Positions 1-7,200 of a stretch of 9,103 bases of DNA are shown here, in pieces (the first letter of the stretch is position 1; every line of letters begins with the position of its first letter). This stretch comes from MGNI01 sp964353875. GTDB lineage: Bacteria; Chloroflexota; Anaerolineae; Anaerolineales; E44-bin32. The stretch is taken from the NCBI GenBank assembly GCA_964353875.1, contig CAYGXU010000124.1:1-9103 (forward strand), read 5' to 3'. The position numbers and the translations under genes were made by a program. The notes under the pieces are model-generated. The model had not been told where the DNA came from and searched no databases. It saw only the letters and a program-made list of their open reading frames with translations.

Positions 1-2
1 GC

Positions 3-89
3 CCAGAAAAATCATATGGAATAGCGATTTCCTCTTATCTATTAGAAGATTTCCTTCTAAATAATCGCCAGGTTACCATCCTCGACTGA
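3..89 (+). CDS. C-terminal end of an unidentified gene (partial, truncated by window edge)
   Basis: Frame 3 is open from the window edge to a TGA at 87-89 and gives 28 residues ending in RQVTILD. The composition (YLLEDFLLNN followed by a short hydrophobic strand) looks like the end of a soluble globular protein. I do not recognise the family. Twenty-eight open codons alone are weak evidence, and frame 2 is also open to 62. The frame 3 reading is preferred because of its protein-like composition and because a gene converging on selB would leave a normal 109-base gap. An inverted repeat inside it (ttagaag 42-48 with cttctaa 54-60, nested in gcgatt 24-29 with aatcgc 63-68) has no T-run and is probably incidental to coding. 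Confidence 0.4.
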   Translation, partial: PEKSYGIAISSYLLEDFLLNNRQVTILD

Positions 90-198
90 ACGATAATCAG
101 GAAACAACTATATTATTTGAGTGGTTCTTTTCTTGAGGGACATCCATTGTCAGTGGAATTCGGGGTAGCATGAAAAAAGGCCACTTTACATTCAAGCG

Positions 199-2097
199 CT
201 AATCGGCATCAGCTAATCGACGAACGTCACCTTCTCTCACTGTAATGCCAATCGAGTCTAAATGCTCCATTAATGCCAGGGCAAATTTCCTTGAGGTGTT
301 AAAATTATCCCTAACCTCAGCAACTGCTATACTCCCCTCATCTTTGAGTTTCTGTCTAATTTGATGGATCATTTCTTCATATGCGCTCCGCTCAAAAACA
401 ACATCCTCAGCAACATGAATGAGTTGTGATTGATCGAGTAGATAATTGAATAGCTCAGGACCAATAGATTGGAGGCATTCTTTTGCAGAAGGCGGAGTGT
501 ATGGATTTGCATTAAAACGTTGGAGCAAACTCTCTGACAATCTCCTTTGTTCATCATTTAACTTGGGCTCGTAATCGAATATGGCAATCTTCTTTATGAT
601 CACTTTTAATATACCTTCAGAAATGAACCTTTCAAGCATGAGTTGGAAGAGATGATTGCTATATCCCATACGACTCTTCAATTCTTCACGAGGCACCCCG
701 GATCGAAGGGGGTTTGCGGAATGAAAATTCCTCACAATACCCTCTGCTTTAGAAGAGATCGCTCGCCAGACATCCACATGAGTCACAAAGTCATCGAATT
801 TTGGTTCCGATGCAGATGCGAGGTTGATTAATTCACCCTGATGATATAAATCCAAAGCCGCAGCATGTGCAACTTCTTCGCCCAATCTTGAGTGACGAAT
901 AGCCTCATTCAGCTTAATCGGACCAAGCGATTTTAATGATTCGACAAGTATCTCCCTTGGAGTCCCTTGGAGCAAATTCTCGAGTCCTGACAGTATTGCT
1001 TTATTCATCCTCCGATGTTTTTCCGTTGGATGAGGATCAACAACGCGACCCCCGCCTAAAGTCTTTCCAGGAGATGGCCGACGTAGAATGTAATGATCTC
1101 CACGAGCTGCAACAATTTGTTGTTCCAGGATTAATTGAAGCCAACCCTCCCCTCCTTGAATAATTTGATCCATGCCAAGGAGGCGAACTCTTGCCAAGCA
1201 TTGAGTCGAGCCAATGAATAGCTTAACCCATTGGTCATGTTTTATTGGCTCACTGACATTCAGTAAGTGACGATAGTAGACATCGATCATATCTGTAGGC
1301 TGATAGGTTGCCGGAGAGGCAATCACAAACCCGCGTTCTACCTCCCTTACTTCAATCCCAGTGAGATTAATCGCAGTTCTACTTCCAGGAATGGCTGACT
1401 CAACCTTCATTTTATGTGTCTGCAGGCCTCTTATCTTGCCTTTCAACCCCGTTGGAAGAATCACAACTTCATCGCCGACATGGAAGGATCCATCTGTTAG
1501 AGTACCCGTTACAACTGTTCCAAAACCAGCGATTGAAAATGCGCGATCGATAGGCAATCGTGGCCTTCCCAGGTCGGGCTTTGGCGCGGATTTCTTTAAC
1601 TCGATCGCAAGAGCATTCTTAAGTTCTTCAATCCCTTTTCGTATTCTTGCTGATACGGGGATGATTGGCGCATTAGATAATGCGGTCCCATAAAGTACTT
1701 CTCTGACTTCTTCTTCGACCAAGCTAAGCCATTGAGAGTCAGTAATCAAATCGATTTTGGTTAAGGCCACAACCGCGTGATTAATATCAAGTAAATCCAA
1801 GATGGATAAATGCTCTCTTGTTTGCGGCATGACACCTTCATCAGCTGCTATTACAAGAAGCGCCGTATCGATTCCTCCAATCCCGGCAAGCATATTTTCG
1901 ATGAAATCTTGATGTCCCGGCACATCAATAATCCCGATCTCCTCCCCATCCGGAAGCGCCATCCAAGCAAAACCCAGATCAATAGTCATTTGACGCTCTT
2001 GCTCCTCGACCAACCGATCAGGATTTATCCCAGTTAACGCCAGGACGAGCGCTGACTTTCCATGATCGACATGCCCTGCAGTACCCACAACACGCAT
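199..2097 (-). CDS. selB: Selenocysteine-specific translation elongation factor SelB
   Basis: SelB is a cytoplasmic GTPase that delivers selenocysteyl-tRNA(Sec) to the ribosome at UGA codons followed by a SECIS hairpin in the mRNA. The 632-residue protein has the full GTPase set: GHVDHGKS at residues 8-15, MTIDLGFA around 37-44, DVPGH at 58-62, TKID at 113-116 and SAR near 149. Two beta-barrel domains follow to about residue 350, including RAFSIAGFGTVVTGTL, and the SelB-typical LGGGRVVDPHP comes before a C-terminal half of roughly 260 residues that would form the winged helices binding SECIS RNA. The length matches full SelB proteins, and the TIDLGFA element plus the C-terminal extension separate it from EF-Tu and IF2. 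The ATG start has AAGGA (2104-2108) six bases upstream. It is the last gene of the minus-strand block, 51 bases after the coiled-coil gene. No selA, selD or tRNA-Sec gene is visible in the window. Confidence 0.96.
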   Translation of the reverse strand: MRVVGTAGHVDHGKSALVLALTGINPDRLVEEQERQMTIDLGFAWMALPDGEEIGIIDVPGHQDFIENMLAGIGGIDTALLVIAADEGVMPQTREHLSILDLLDINHAVVALTKIDLITDSQWLSLVEEEVREVLYGTALSNAPIIPVSARIRKGIEELKNALAIELKKSAPKPDLGRPRLPIDRAFSIAGFGTVVTGTLTDGSFHVGDEVVILPTGLKGKIRGLQTHKMKVESAIPGSRTAINLTGIEVREVERGFVIASPATYQPTDMIDVYYRHLLNVSEPIKHDQWVKLFIGSTQCLARVRLLGMDQIIQGGEGWLQLILEQQIVAARGDHYILRRPSPGKTLGGGRVVDPHPTEKHRRMNKAILSGLENLLQGTPREILVESLKSLGPIKLNEAIRHSRLGEEVAHAAALDLYHQGELINLASASEPKFDDFVTHVDVWRAISSKAEGIVRNFHSANPLRSGVPREELKSRMGYSNHLFQLMLERFISEGILKVIIKKIAIFDYEPKLNDEQRRLSESLLQRFNANPYTPPSAKECLQSIGPELFNYLLDQSQLIHVAEDVVFERSAYEEMIHQIRQKLKDEGSIAVAEVRDNFNTSRKFALALMEHLDSIGITVREGDVRRLADAD

Positions 2098-2148
2098 TTT
2101 TTGTCCTTACACAAGACTTCTAACACAAAAATCGAAGGGGCGTCCTCC

Positions 2149-3327
2149 CTACTTATTCTTTCTGGTTTCCGCCTCCACATCGGCTGCCCATTCCTTCACC
2201 GCAGCAAATAAATCCATGATGCGACGCTGACTATTCTCAGAAAATTGGCTGATCGCAGCTAGGCCATCCGCAAGATTCTCTTGGATATGATCAATTTCCT
2301 CTCGGCTTTTTTCATGAGTCCGTTGATGATCACGCCACTGTTCATCACTTGTAAGTTTATAGGTATTCCATCGCTTCTGATCATCCGCTTGGAAGTTTGT
2401 CCATTCCTGTTTCATCCGGTTTTCTGATATTCGATGCATCTCACTGACTTCTTTTATCCGTCGTTCAATCCGCTCCAACATTTGATCCAACTCACCTCGC
2501 GTCTGCTTCATGGAGCGGTAGTTCTCATCGTATCGTAATAAACGTTCATCGATATCTTTCGCCTGTTGCTCAAAAGCATCAAAACGTTTTTGCCAGTTCT
2601 TCCATTCCTTCTCAAAAGCCAAAAGCCTGAGCTCTTGCTTTTCCATCCAAATATTCTGAGCTTCTGAGCGGATACCCTCATTTGCTATAAGCTCTGATAA
2701 TCGATTCTCCTGACGACGGACACGATCTTCAACGGTATCATGCTCTCCTTGAAGAGTATCCAATCGCATCCGTAGGCCATTCGTTTCTGTCTGTAGTTCT
2801 GCTATTTTCTTTGCATCAATTTTTTTCATTTCCTCCATGGAGAGGAAAGTCCTAGAATGCTCTTCTTCCAATAATTCAATACTTTCCAGGCGTTTTTCTA
2901 AATCATCCATTGCACGGGTGATCCGGATTTCTTCATGTTTCCTGACTTCTATACCTTGCTCAAATTCCTCAATGCGCCCTACTTCTTCCCGAAATTCAGC
3001 CATGTTCTTTGTAATTTCCTCATAATCCTTCTTCCGCAAAGTCTCAAGATGCTTCTCTCTTTTCGTATGGGCATCACTTTGAGACGCCAATTGCCGAAAG
3101 AAGTCTTCCCGCTGCTTTATGAGGGCATCATTGAATTGCTGTATTTGTGAAGCAAGCGCTGCAAGCCGGGCAACATCACTTGATATATCACGAATTTGCT
3201 TTTCCAGCATTTTCATTGTTTCTTCAGAAGCACTTAAACGGTCCTTCAAAAAGGTGATTATTTCCGAATCTTTACGCCGTTGCTCATCTAACCAGGATAC
3301 CTGTTTCTCGATCTGCTCAGGCTTCAT
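2149..3327 (-). CDS. Long soluble coiled-coil protein of unknown function
   Basis: This 392-residue protein is almost entirely predicted helix: very rich in E, K, R and Q, with few prolines or glycines and no signal peptide or membrane segment. The N-terminus (residues 3-35, containing SWLDEQRRKD) looks like a separate capping element before heptad-like coiled coil. The C-terminal third carries tryptophans at 309, 320 and 331, exactly 11 residues apart, each followed three residues later by F, Y or H. Another aromatic cluster lies at 242-252 (W242, W245, F249, F252). The last 40 residues form an amphipathic helix. The ATG start is secure because GGAGG (3335-3339) lies seven bases upstream. 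It sits between the NuoN-like gene (46 bases) and selB (51 bases), so co-transcription is likely. I know of no assigned function; a scaffold or structural role is only a guess from the coiled coil. Confidence 0.85.
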   Translation of the reverse strand: MKPEQIEKQVSWLDEQRRKDSEIITFLKDRLSASEETMKMLEKQIRDISSDVARLAALASQIQQFNDALIKQREDFFRQLASQSDAHTKREKHLETLRKKDYEEITKNMAEFREEVGRIEEFEQGIEVRKHEEIRITRAMDDLEKRLESIELLEEEHSRTFLSMEEMKKIDAKKIAELQTETNGLRMRLDTLQGEHDTVEDRVRRQENRLSELIANEGIRSEAQNIWMEKQELRLLAFEKEWKNWQKRFDAFEQQAKDIDERLLRYDENYRSMKQTRGELDQMLERIERRIKEVSEMHRISENRMKQEWTNFQADDQKRWNTYKLTSDEQWRDHQRTHEKSREEIDHIQENLADGLAAISQFSENSQRRIMDLFAAVKEWAADVEAETRKNK

Positions 3328-3373
3328 TCTAGATCCTCCGTAATCATTCGGTGGACTTTCGTCTTCGTTTCTA

Positions 3374-4771
3374 TCAGGGTGATAAAAATATTAGTCCTGA
3401 AATCGCTCTGGAAACCCATGGAAATATAAGCTGTGGAAAAATACCAATAATGAACCCTAATAAAATCCCGCCTGCTAGATAGATTTTTTCCCTCCAATGG
3501 ATTTCTACAGTAATTTCCTGCGATTTATTTATTAATAGACCTCTTGCGCATCGAAATGCAGCCAAACTTAGCAATCCCATGGAAACGATGATTGCGATCC
3601 ATGCATATGTATTATTATGTGTTAATAAAGTCAACACCCCCCATCTTCCTGGAAAAGCAGCAGTCATTGGCAAACCAGCGAAAGACATCATACTAAAGAT
3701 CACCGCCGCTTTCGCCAATGAAGGAATTGAATTTTCTCTTCTTGTGATTTCTTCTTCTGAGCTACCCGTTGTATGCGTTACGTAACTCATCCCGAAAGAC
3801 CAGCATGCCAATATAACAACACGTGCCCCTGAAATACCTAATGCCAACTGGAAACCCTCTAATGTTCCACTTCCAACAGCAATGAGCATTATCCCTAGAT
3901 CAGAGAGCAAGGCATAACTGCCGAATCTGGTTATTTGGTTTTGCACAACCGACCAAAGTGCACAAAGCCATGCCATTGTCGCCCCAGCAATTCGAATAGC
4001 CTGAAATACAAACTCGTTTTCTCTTAGCCATTCATAATTACCAAGAAATTGCAGGAGCAAAAAGAACCCTGCCCCCTGAAGAATGACAGTGACGAAAGTG
4101 AGCGCGAATGGATGGGTTTCCTCAGCCGACACAGGGATCCAGGAATGGAAGGGGGGAACAGCGAGAAATATCGCCAAACCTATCCCCAGAAGAAGGATGA
4201 TCACATCGATCAAACCAAGTTTCTCGATCTCTAAGGTTCCAAGATCCAAAATCCTGCCGACAAGTAAGATGGCGAGCATTGCAAAAGTAGACAACGTAAG
4301 CAAACGAACGCCCCCCCTTGATCGACCAATTTTTCGGGAGGAGAGGATTACAAGTGACACGATCGCGACCAACTCTAGAAATATGGCGGCATATAGAAAT
4401 GGATTGATCATCAATGAGGCTGCGACCAAAGCTAAGATCATAAGCCCTGACGCAAAAAACATTCGGATTGGTTGCGCGATCCACGCGCCCGCCAAAAGAA
4501 AACCACCAGCAAGATAAAGATAACCAATGGCCGCACGATTATTGGAGCCCAAAGTAAATGAGCGGCCCAGAACTTGCCAACGGCTGCTAATTCGTATAGA
4601 TAAACCAAGGATTAAAATTGGCTCGTCCATGGGTATAAGAATAATAAAAGCCGCGATCAGCACAGAAATCATTCCCGCGGTTGTCGCTGCCAGATAATTT
4701 CTCCGACGCATAAGGGCAACCACAATCGTGGCGAATCCCGTAGCCATAAATAATAATAAAGGCGCCTTCAC
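3374..4771 (-). CDS. NuoN/HyfF-like antiporter-type membrane subunit, diverged
   Basis: This is a 465-residue polytopic inner-membrane protein with about 13-14 hydrophobic segments, of the NuoL/M/N and Mrp antiporter-like family that forms proton channels in complex I and energy-converting hydrogenases. Family marks are FLEL at 131-134 (E133, the conserved TM5 glutamate), GLAIFLAVPPFHSW at 198-211 (the TM7 region, normally ending PFHxW), RFGSYALLSDLG at 282-293, and the MSFAGLPMT...FPGRW stretch at 362-377. Several normally conserved lysines are replaced: the TM7 lysine position is F202, the TM8 lysine position is Q232, and the TM12 lysine position is R376. The spacing between the first two (30) equals that of E. 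coli NuoN K217 and K247. The GTG start overlaps the upstream stop (GTGA, 4768-4771) and has GGGGAG (4778-4783) as ribosome binding site. A seven-G run (4311-4317 on the plus strand as C7) encodes a loop. Family membership is firm; true pumping activity is doubtful. Confidence 0.85.
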   Translation of the reverse strand: MKAPLLLFMATGFATIVVALMRRRNYLAATTAGMISVLIAAFIILIPMDEPILILGLSIRISSRWQVLGRSFTLGSNNRAAIGYLYLAGGFLLAGAWIAQPIRMFFASGLMILALVAASLMINPFLYAAIFLELVAIVSLVILSSRKIGRSRGGVRLLTLSTFAMLAILLVGRILDLGTLEIEKLGLIDVIILLLGIGLAIFLAVPPFHSWIPVSAEETHPFALTFVTVILQGAGFFLLLQFLGNYEWLRENEFVFQAIRIAGATMAWLCALWSVVQNQITRFGSYALLSDLGIMLIAVGSGTLEGFQLALGISGARVVILACWSFGMSYVTHTTGSSEEEITRRENSIPSLAKAAVIFSMMSFAGLPMTAAFPGRWGVLTLLTHNNTYAWIAIIVSMGLLSLAAFRCARGLLINKSQEITVEIHWREKIYLAGGILLGFIIGIFPQLIFPWVSRAISGLIFLSP

Positions 4772-5379
4772 ATTGCTCTCCCCACTTCCGATTCTTCTTC
4801 AATATCTACCTCGATAATGCTCAAGACCAGTCCGATGCCAATATGCACAATCGCGATTAGCGCCATAACTGCAAGAGAAGGTTCTAAAGCACTATATATG
4901 ATTTCGAAGCCACTAATAAGAGTAAGCAGGCCGAAACCAGTCCCGATTGGGCGTCTTGAAAGTCCAAGTTGGAGCAAGCCTAAACCACTGAGAAGAATCG
5001 AGCTGGCGATGCCAATCCCGGAAATTCCAGGCAAATCAAAAACCGGACTGCGTCCTAAACCAAGCGCACCTGTACTTACTAAAAGAACAGCAATCATACG
5101 GAAGGATAAACCAGCAGAGACTTCTCTTTCTGCAACCCCCCCCTCCCGAGTTTTTTGGATATAGCTTACTGCAAACACTCCACAAACAATCCAGCCGGCA
5201 ATGAGTTTAATCACAGCGACACGGATTTCCAATGTCAGACTTACAAGCCAAGTTACACAAAAATACTGAATTGCAAGGAGGATAATTCTAATTTTTCTTT
5301 GTTGAAGCACGATAAGTAATCCCGCCGTAACACCTGACGTCACTGCAGCTATTGGTGCATAAGCAGCTATCCAGTTCAC
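4768..5379 (-). CDS. HyfE-like (NuoK-related) membrane subunit
   Basis: This is a 203-residue membrane protein with about six or seven hydrophobic segments, the usual size of hydrogenase-4 component E (about 216 aa), whose second half is NuoK-like. Q38 (in LLAIQYF) and K58 (in AVIKLI) line up by eye with the Q and K of the equivalent helices of E. coli HyfE. The C-terminal part, GFGLLTLISGFEIIYSALE at 148-166, resembles the HyfE/NuoK helix that normally carries an acidic residue; here E159 lies about four residues later. An open frame extends upstream to a GTG at 5433, but that start has no good ribosome binding site and would overlap the previous gene by 58 bases. The GTG at 5377-5379 is preferred: GGAAGG lies eight bases upstream and the overlap with the preceding stop is GTGA, identical to the next junction. 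A run of eight G encodes EGGV in a loop (5136-5143). The position between NuoM/HyfD-like and NuoN/HyfF-like genes supports the HyfE call. Confidence 0.75.
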   Translation of the reverse strand: MNWIAAYAPIAAVTSGVTAGLLIVLQQRKIRIILLAIQYFCVTWLVSLTLEIRVAVIKLIAGWIVCGVFAVSYIQKTREGGVAEREVSAGLSFRMIAVLLVSTGALGLGRSPVFDLPGISGIGIASSILLSGLGLLQLGLSRRPIGTGFGLLTLISGFEIIYSALEPSLAVMALIAIVHIGIGLVLSIIEVDIEEESEVGRAM

Positions 5380-6947
5380 GTGATCAACCTTCCGAAGGCC
5401 AGGATTAATATCTGCAGAATGACCAATATCCACAAAATACCCGTTTCCCCCTCGAAGACAACACTCATACTCCGAATTAAACGAGCCATAATGGAGATTA
5501 TTCTCTCTGAATAAGGAACTCGAATACCTCGAGTGGCAGCAAGAAATTGATCATGAAACTGATTAATTCTTATGAAATCAATTTTATGATCAATCAAGTA
5601 TAAGAAGCCAAAGATCATTCCGGCAGATAATGTAAATATCCCACCGTTTATCGAGACTTCGATTTGCCTTTTTATCCCAATAATCATTCCGGATAGAGGC
5701 AAAACAATTAAACCAAGCGAATAACTCAATTGCGCAAGTTTCTCCCTCGTATTCGGAATACTCTTGTTGAAGGAAGTGGAGTGATAAACCCCATATGCCA
5801 GTACCCCCATTCCAATGAGTACGAGGATCATCATGCCAACAGATTCGCCTGCCCGTATTCGAGCAATCGTCATTTCTCCCAGGTGATAACCAGGCGTACC
5901 TGGGATCCCCACCGCCGTCAGGATAGCAAATAATGTAATCACATGTTGCCAAGTTTCGAATATTTTAATAGTGGATGTCATCAGTGGAATAAAAACGATC
6001 AAATAGCCCAACCCCGTAATAATTTCAATGTTTTCCGATGAATGATTGGTAAATATAAGCAAAGTGATGCCCCAACAGAGATAGATCAAGTAACCAACTC
6101 GATGAATACGATGGGGAGATCCAAAGAATAGCATAAGCATAGCTGCAACAACCATGATCCCCCCAATCACATGAGATACTTGAAGGATCTGTTGGTCATT
6201 CCATACTCTGAAGAGCCGTTCCACCAAGCCCAATGCCGCGACAGAAGGTAGCACACAAAATGCCAATTCCAGATCAGTGACTTCCTGCTCCTTTAACCTG
6301 CGTGGTAAGGAAATTCTGATCCAGGGTAACCGCAGCAAGCATGCACCTAAGATGAATAAGGGGGTCATCTTTAGAATTGAACTATTAATGATGTCAACTT
6401 TAAGGGATGCGTCTAGATTAATACCGGCAGTTGAAATGAGCAATAAAATCGATAAAAGACCTTTCAAGTACCACCCGATCACACGCCGCCGGTACAAAAA
6501 TCGCTCAGACAAGGGCAACAGATATAAAAAAACCGCACTGTCCATCAACATCCACATCGTGATCACAGTCAGGATGTTTTTTACCAACAATGCAGCAATA
6601 CTGATTGAAAAGTAGATCAATAGAAAAGATCTCTCAATCCAATCAGGAGTTTTGCCCAATCCGGGTTCAATAAAGGTAATTGTTACTATCATCGCCAGAA
6701 CAGTTAGTCCAAGCAACGAAGTAATTTCATTGAATGAAAACGCCAGAGGTGTGGGAAAGATATTTTCTGGTCTCCATATCGATATACTTGTCGTTATTGG
6801 GATTTTACCGAGCATGAATAGAGAACCCAGCCAGGCGATTAAAGTCGCAATAGAACTCAGTAGCCAATGGAGGCGTGAGTGCCTTTTTCTCGCTACCCAA
6901 AGGAGAAGAACAAAGCAAAGAAGTACGATGATGGAGAGGATTGCCAA
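5376..6947 (-). CDS. NuoL/NuoM/HyfD-like antiporter-type membrane subunit, strongly diverged
   Basis: This is a 523-residue polytopic membrane protein with about 13 hydrophobic segments, best read as a distant member of the NuoL/NuoM/HyfB/HyfD antiporter-like family. Traces of the family are MWMLMDSAVF at 131-140 (normally a W-E motif in TM5; the glutamate is gone and D136 lies one turn later), LGACLLRLPWIRISLPRR at 200-217 (the TM7 site normally GxxxKSAxxPFHxWLP; no lysine, R206 nearby) and VGIPGTPGYHLGEM at 346-359 (the TM12 GxPxxxGF region, without its GK). The end, FEGETGILW at 498-506 before a final hydrophobic helix, resembles the C-termini of some NuoL/HyfB-like proteins. Identity rests on these traces and on the operon, since single motifs are weak. 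It is the first gene of the block. Its TTG start (6945-6947) is supported by a near-perfect ribosome binding site. The TGA stop overlaps the HyfE-like GTG start. Confidence 0.7.
   Translation of the reverse strand: MAILSIIVLLCFVLLLWVARKRHSRLHWLLSSIATLIAWLGSLFMLGKIPITTSISIWRPENIFPTPLAFSFNEITSLLGLTVLAMIVTITFIEPGLGKTPDWIERSFLLIYFSISIAALLVKNILTVITMWMLMDSAVFLYLLPLSERFLYRRRVIGWYLKGLLSILLLISTAGINLDASLKVDIINSSILKMTPLFILGACLLRLPWIRISLPRRLKEQEVTDLELAFCVLPSVAALGLVERLFRVWNDQQILQVSHVIGGIMVVAAMLMLFFGSPHRIHRVGYLIYLCWGITLLIFTNHSSENIEIITGLGYLIVFIPLMTSTIKIFETWQHVITLFAILTAVGIPGTPGYHLGEMTIARIRAGESVGMMILVLIGMGVLAYGVYHSTSFNKSIPNTREKLAQLSYSLGLIVLPLSGMIIGIKRQIEVSINGGIFTLSAGMIFGFLYLIDHKIDFIRINQFHDQFLAATRGIRVPYSERIISIMARLIRSMSVVFEGETGILWILVILQILILAFGRLIT
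5388..5393 (-). promoter_or_regulatory. Ribosome binding site deciding the HyfE-like start
   Basis: Reading the minus strand, GGAAGG stands eight bases before the GTG at 5377-5379. The more distal GTG at 5431-5433 has no comparable site. This, together with the GTGA overlap with the upstream stop, sets the start and makes translational coupling likely. Confidence 0.75.
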
Positions 6948-6950
6948 ATT

Positions 6951-6958
6951 CTCCCTCC
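6951..6958 (-). promoter_or_regulatory. Ribosome binding site for a TTG start
   Basis: On the minus strand GGAGGGAG precedes the TTG codon at 6945-6947; its GGAGG part (6954-6958) is six bases away. It is the best ribosome binding site of the block and is the reason to accept a TTG start for the first membrane gene. Confidence 0.8.
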
Positions 6959-6964
6959 GGTTAT

Positions 6965-6976
6965 GATCAGCTGATC
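6965..6976. repeat. 12-bp perfect palindrome upstream of the membrane block
   Basis: GATCAGCTGATC is its own reverse complement. It lies six bases upstream of the GGAGGGAG ribosome binding site of the first membrane gene, in that gene's presumed 5' leader. A palindrome of this length is expected about twice by chance in 9 kb, so only its position makes it a candidate operator or small hairpin. Confidence 0.4.
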
Positions 6977-7046
6977 TGCCTCACTCCGATAGGATACCAT
7001 GCTCAAGGAGAGTATTACATAATGACAAACCAATGCTTACCGAATG

Positions 7047-7076
7047 ATTATAAGCCAGCATTTAATAATATCTCCA
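7047..7076 (-). promoter_or_regulatory. Candidate promoter for the minus-strand membrane block
   Basis: On the minus strand a perfect TATAAT (7047-7052) is preceded by 18 bases and then TGGAGA (7071-7076), which matches four of six bases of TTGACA. It would start transcription near 7040, giving a leader of about 90 bases that contains the 12-bp palindrome. The -35 is weak and the region is AT-rich, so the match could be accidental. Confidence 0.4.
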
Positions 7077-7200
7077 TATTTCTTCGGTGAGAACCTTATC
7101 CCCAATCGCCTTTAATATAACAACTTCTAGTAAAATTCGGCCGTAATCTCGGAGAACTTCTATAACGTGAGCCAAACCGCTAACGTGGTATTAACCAGGC

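Noticed and set aside
90..198. Bidirectional terminator between the left-edge gene and selB
   Set aside because: AGTGG (152-156) and CCACT (181-185) could pair around a 24-base loop and there is a six-A run on the plus strand, but the stem is too short and the loop too large.
1..198. tRNA-Sec (selC) or SECIS element near selB
   Set aside because: No long-variable-arm tRNA fold on either strand, and no in-frame UGA with a following hairpin in any recognised gene; the TGA codons ending the membrane genes are true stops, as the downstream frames do not continue the families.
2098..2148. Possible terminator between the coiled-coil gene and selB
   Set aside because: On the minus strand a four-pair AGGG/CCCT stem precedes a short T-run after four other bases. 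The stem is too short and overlaps the stop codon, so it is not a convincing intrinsic terminator.
4083..4517. 144-codon plus-strand frame opposite the NuoN-like gene
   Set aside because: Antisense to a clear membrane-protein gene; its composition is that expected from the complement of hydrophobic codons.
4768..5433. Longer form of the HyfE-like gene starting at a GTG at 5433
   Set aside because: No good ribosome binding site, a 58-base overlap with the upstream gene, and a much better GTG at 5379 with GGAAGG and a GTGA overlap.
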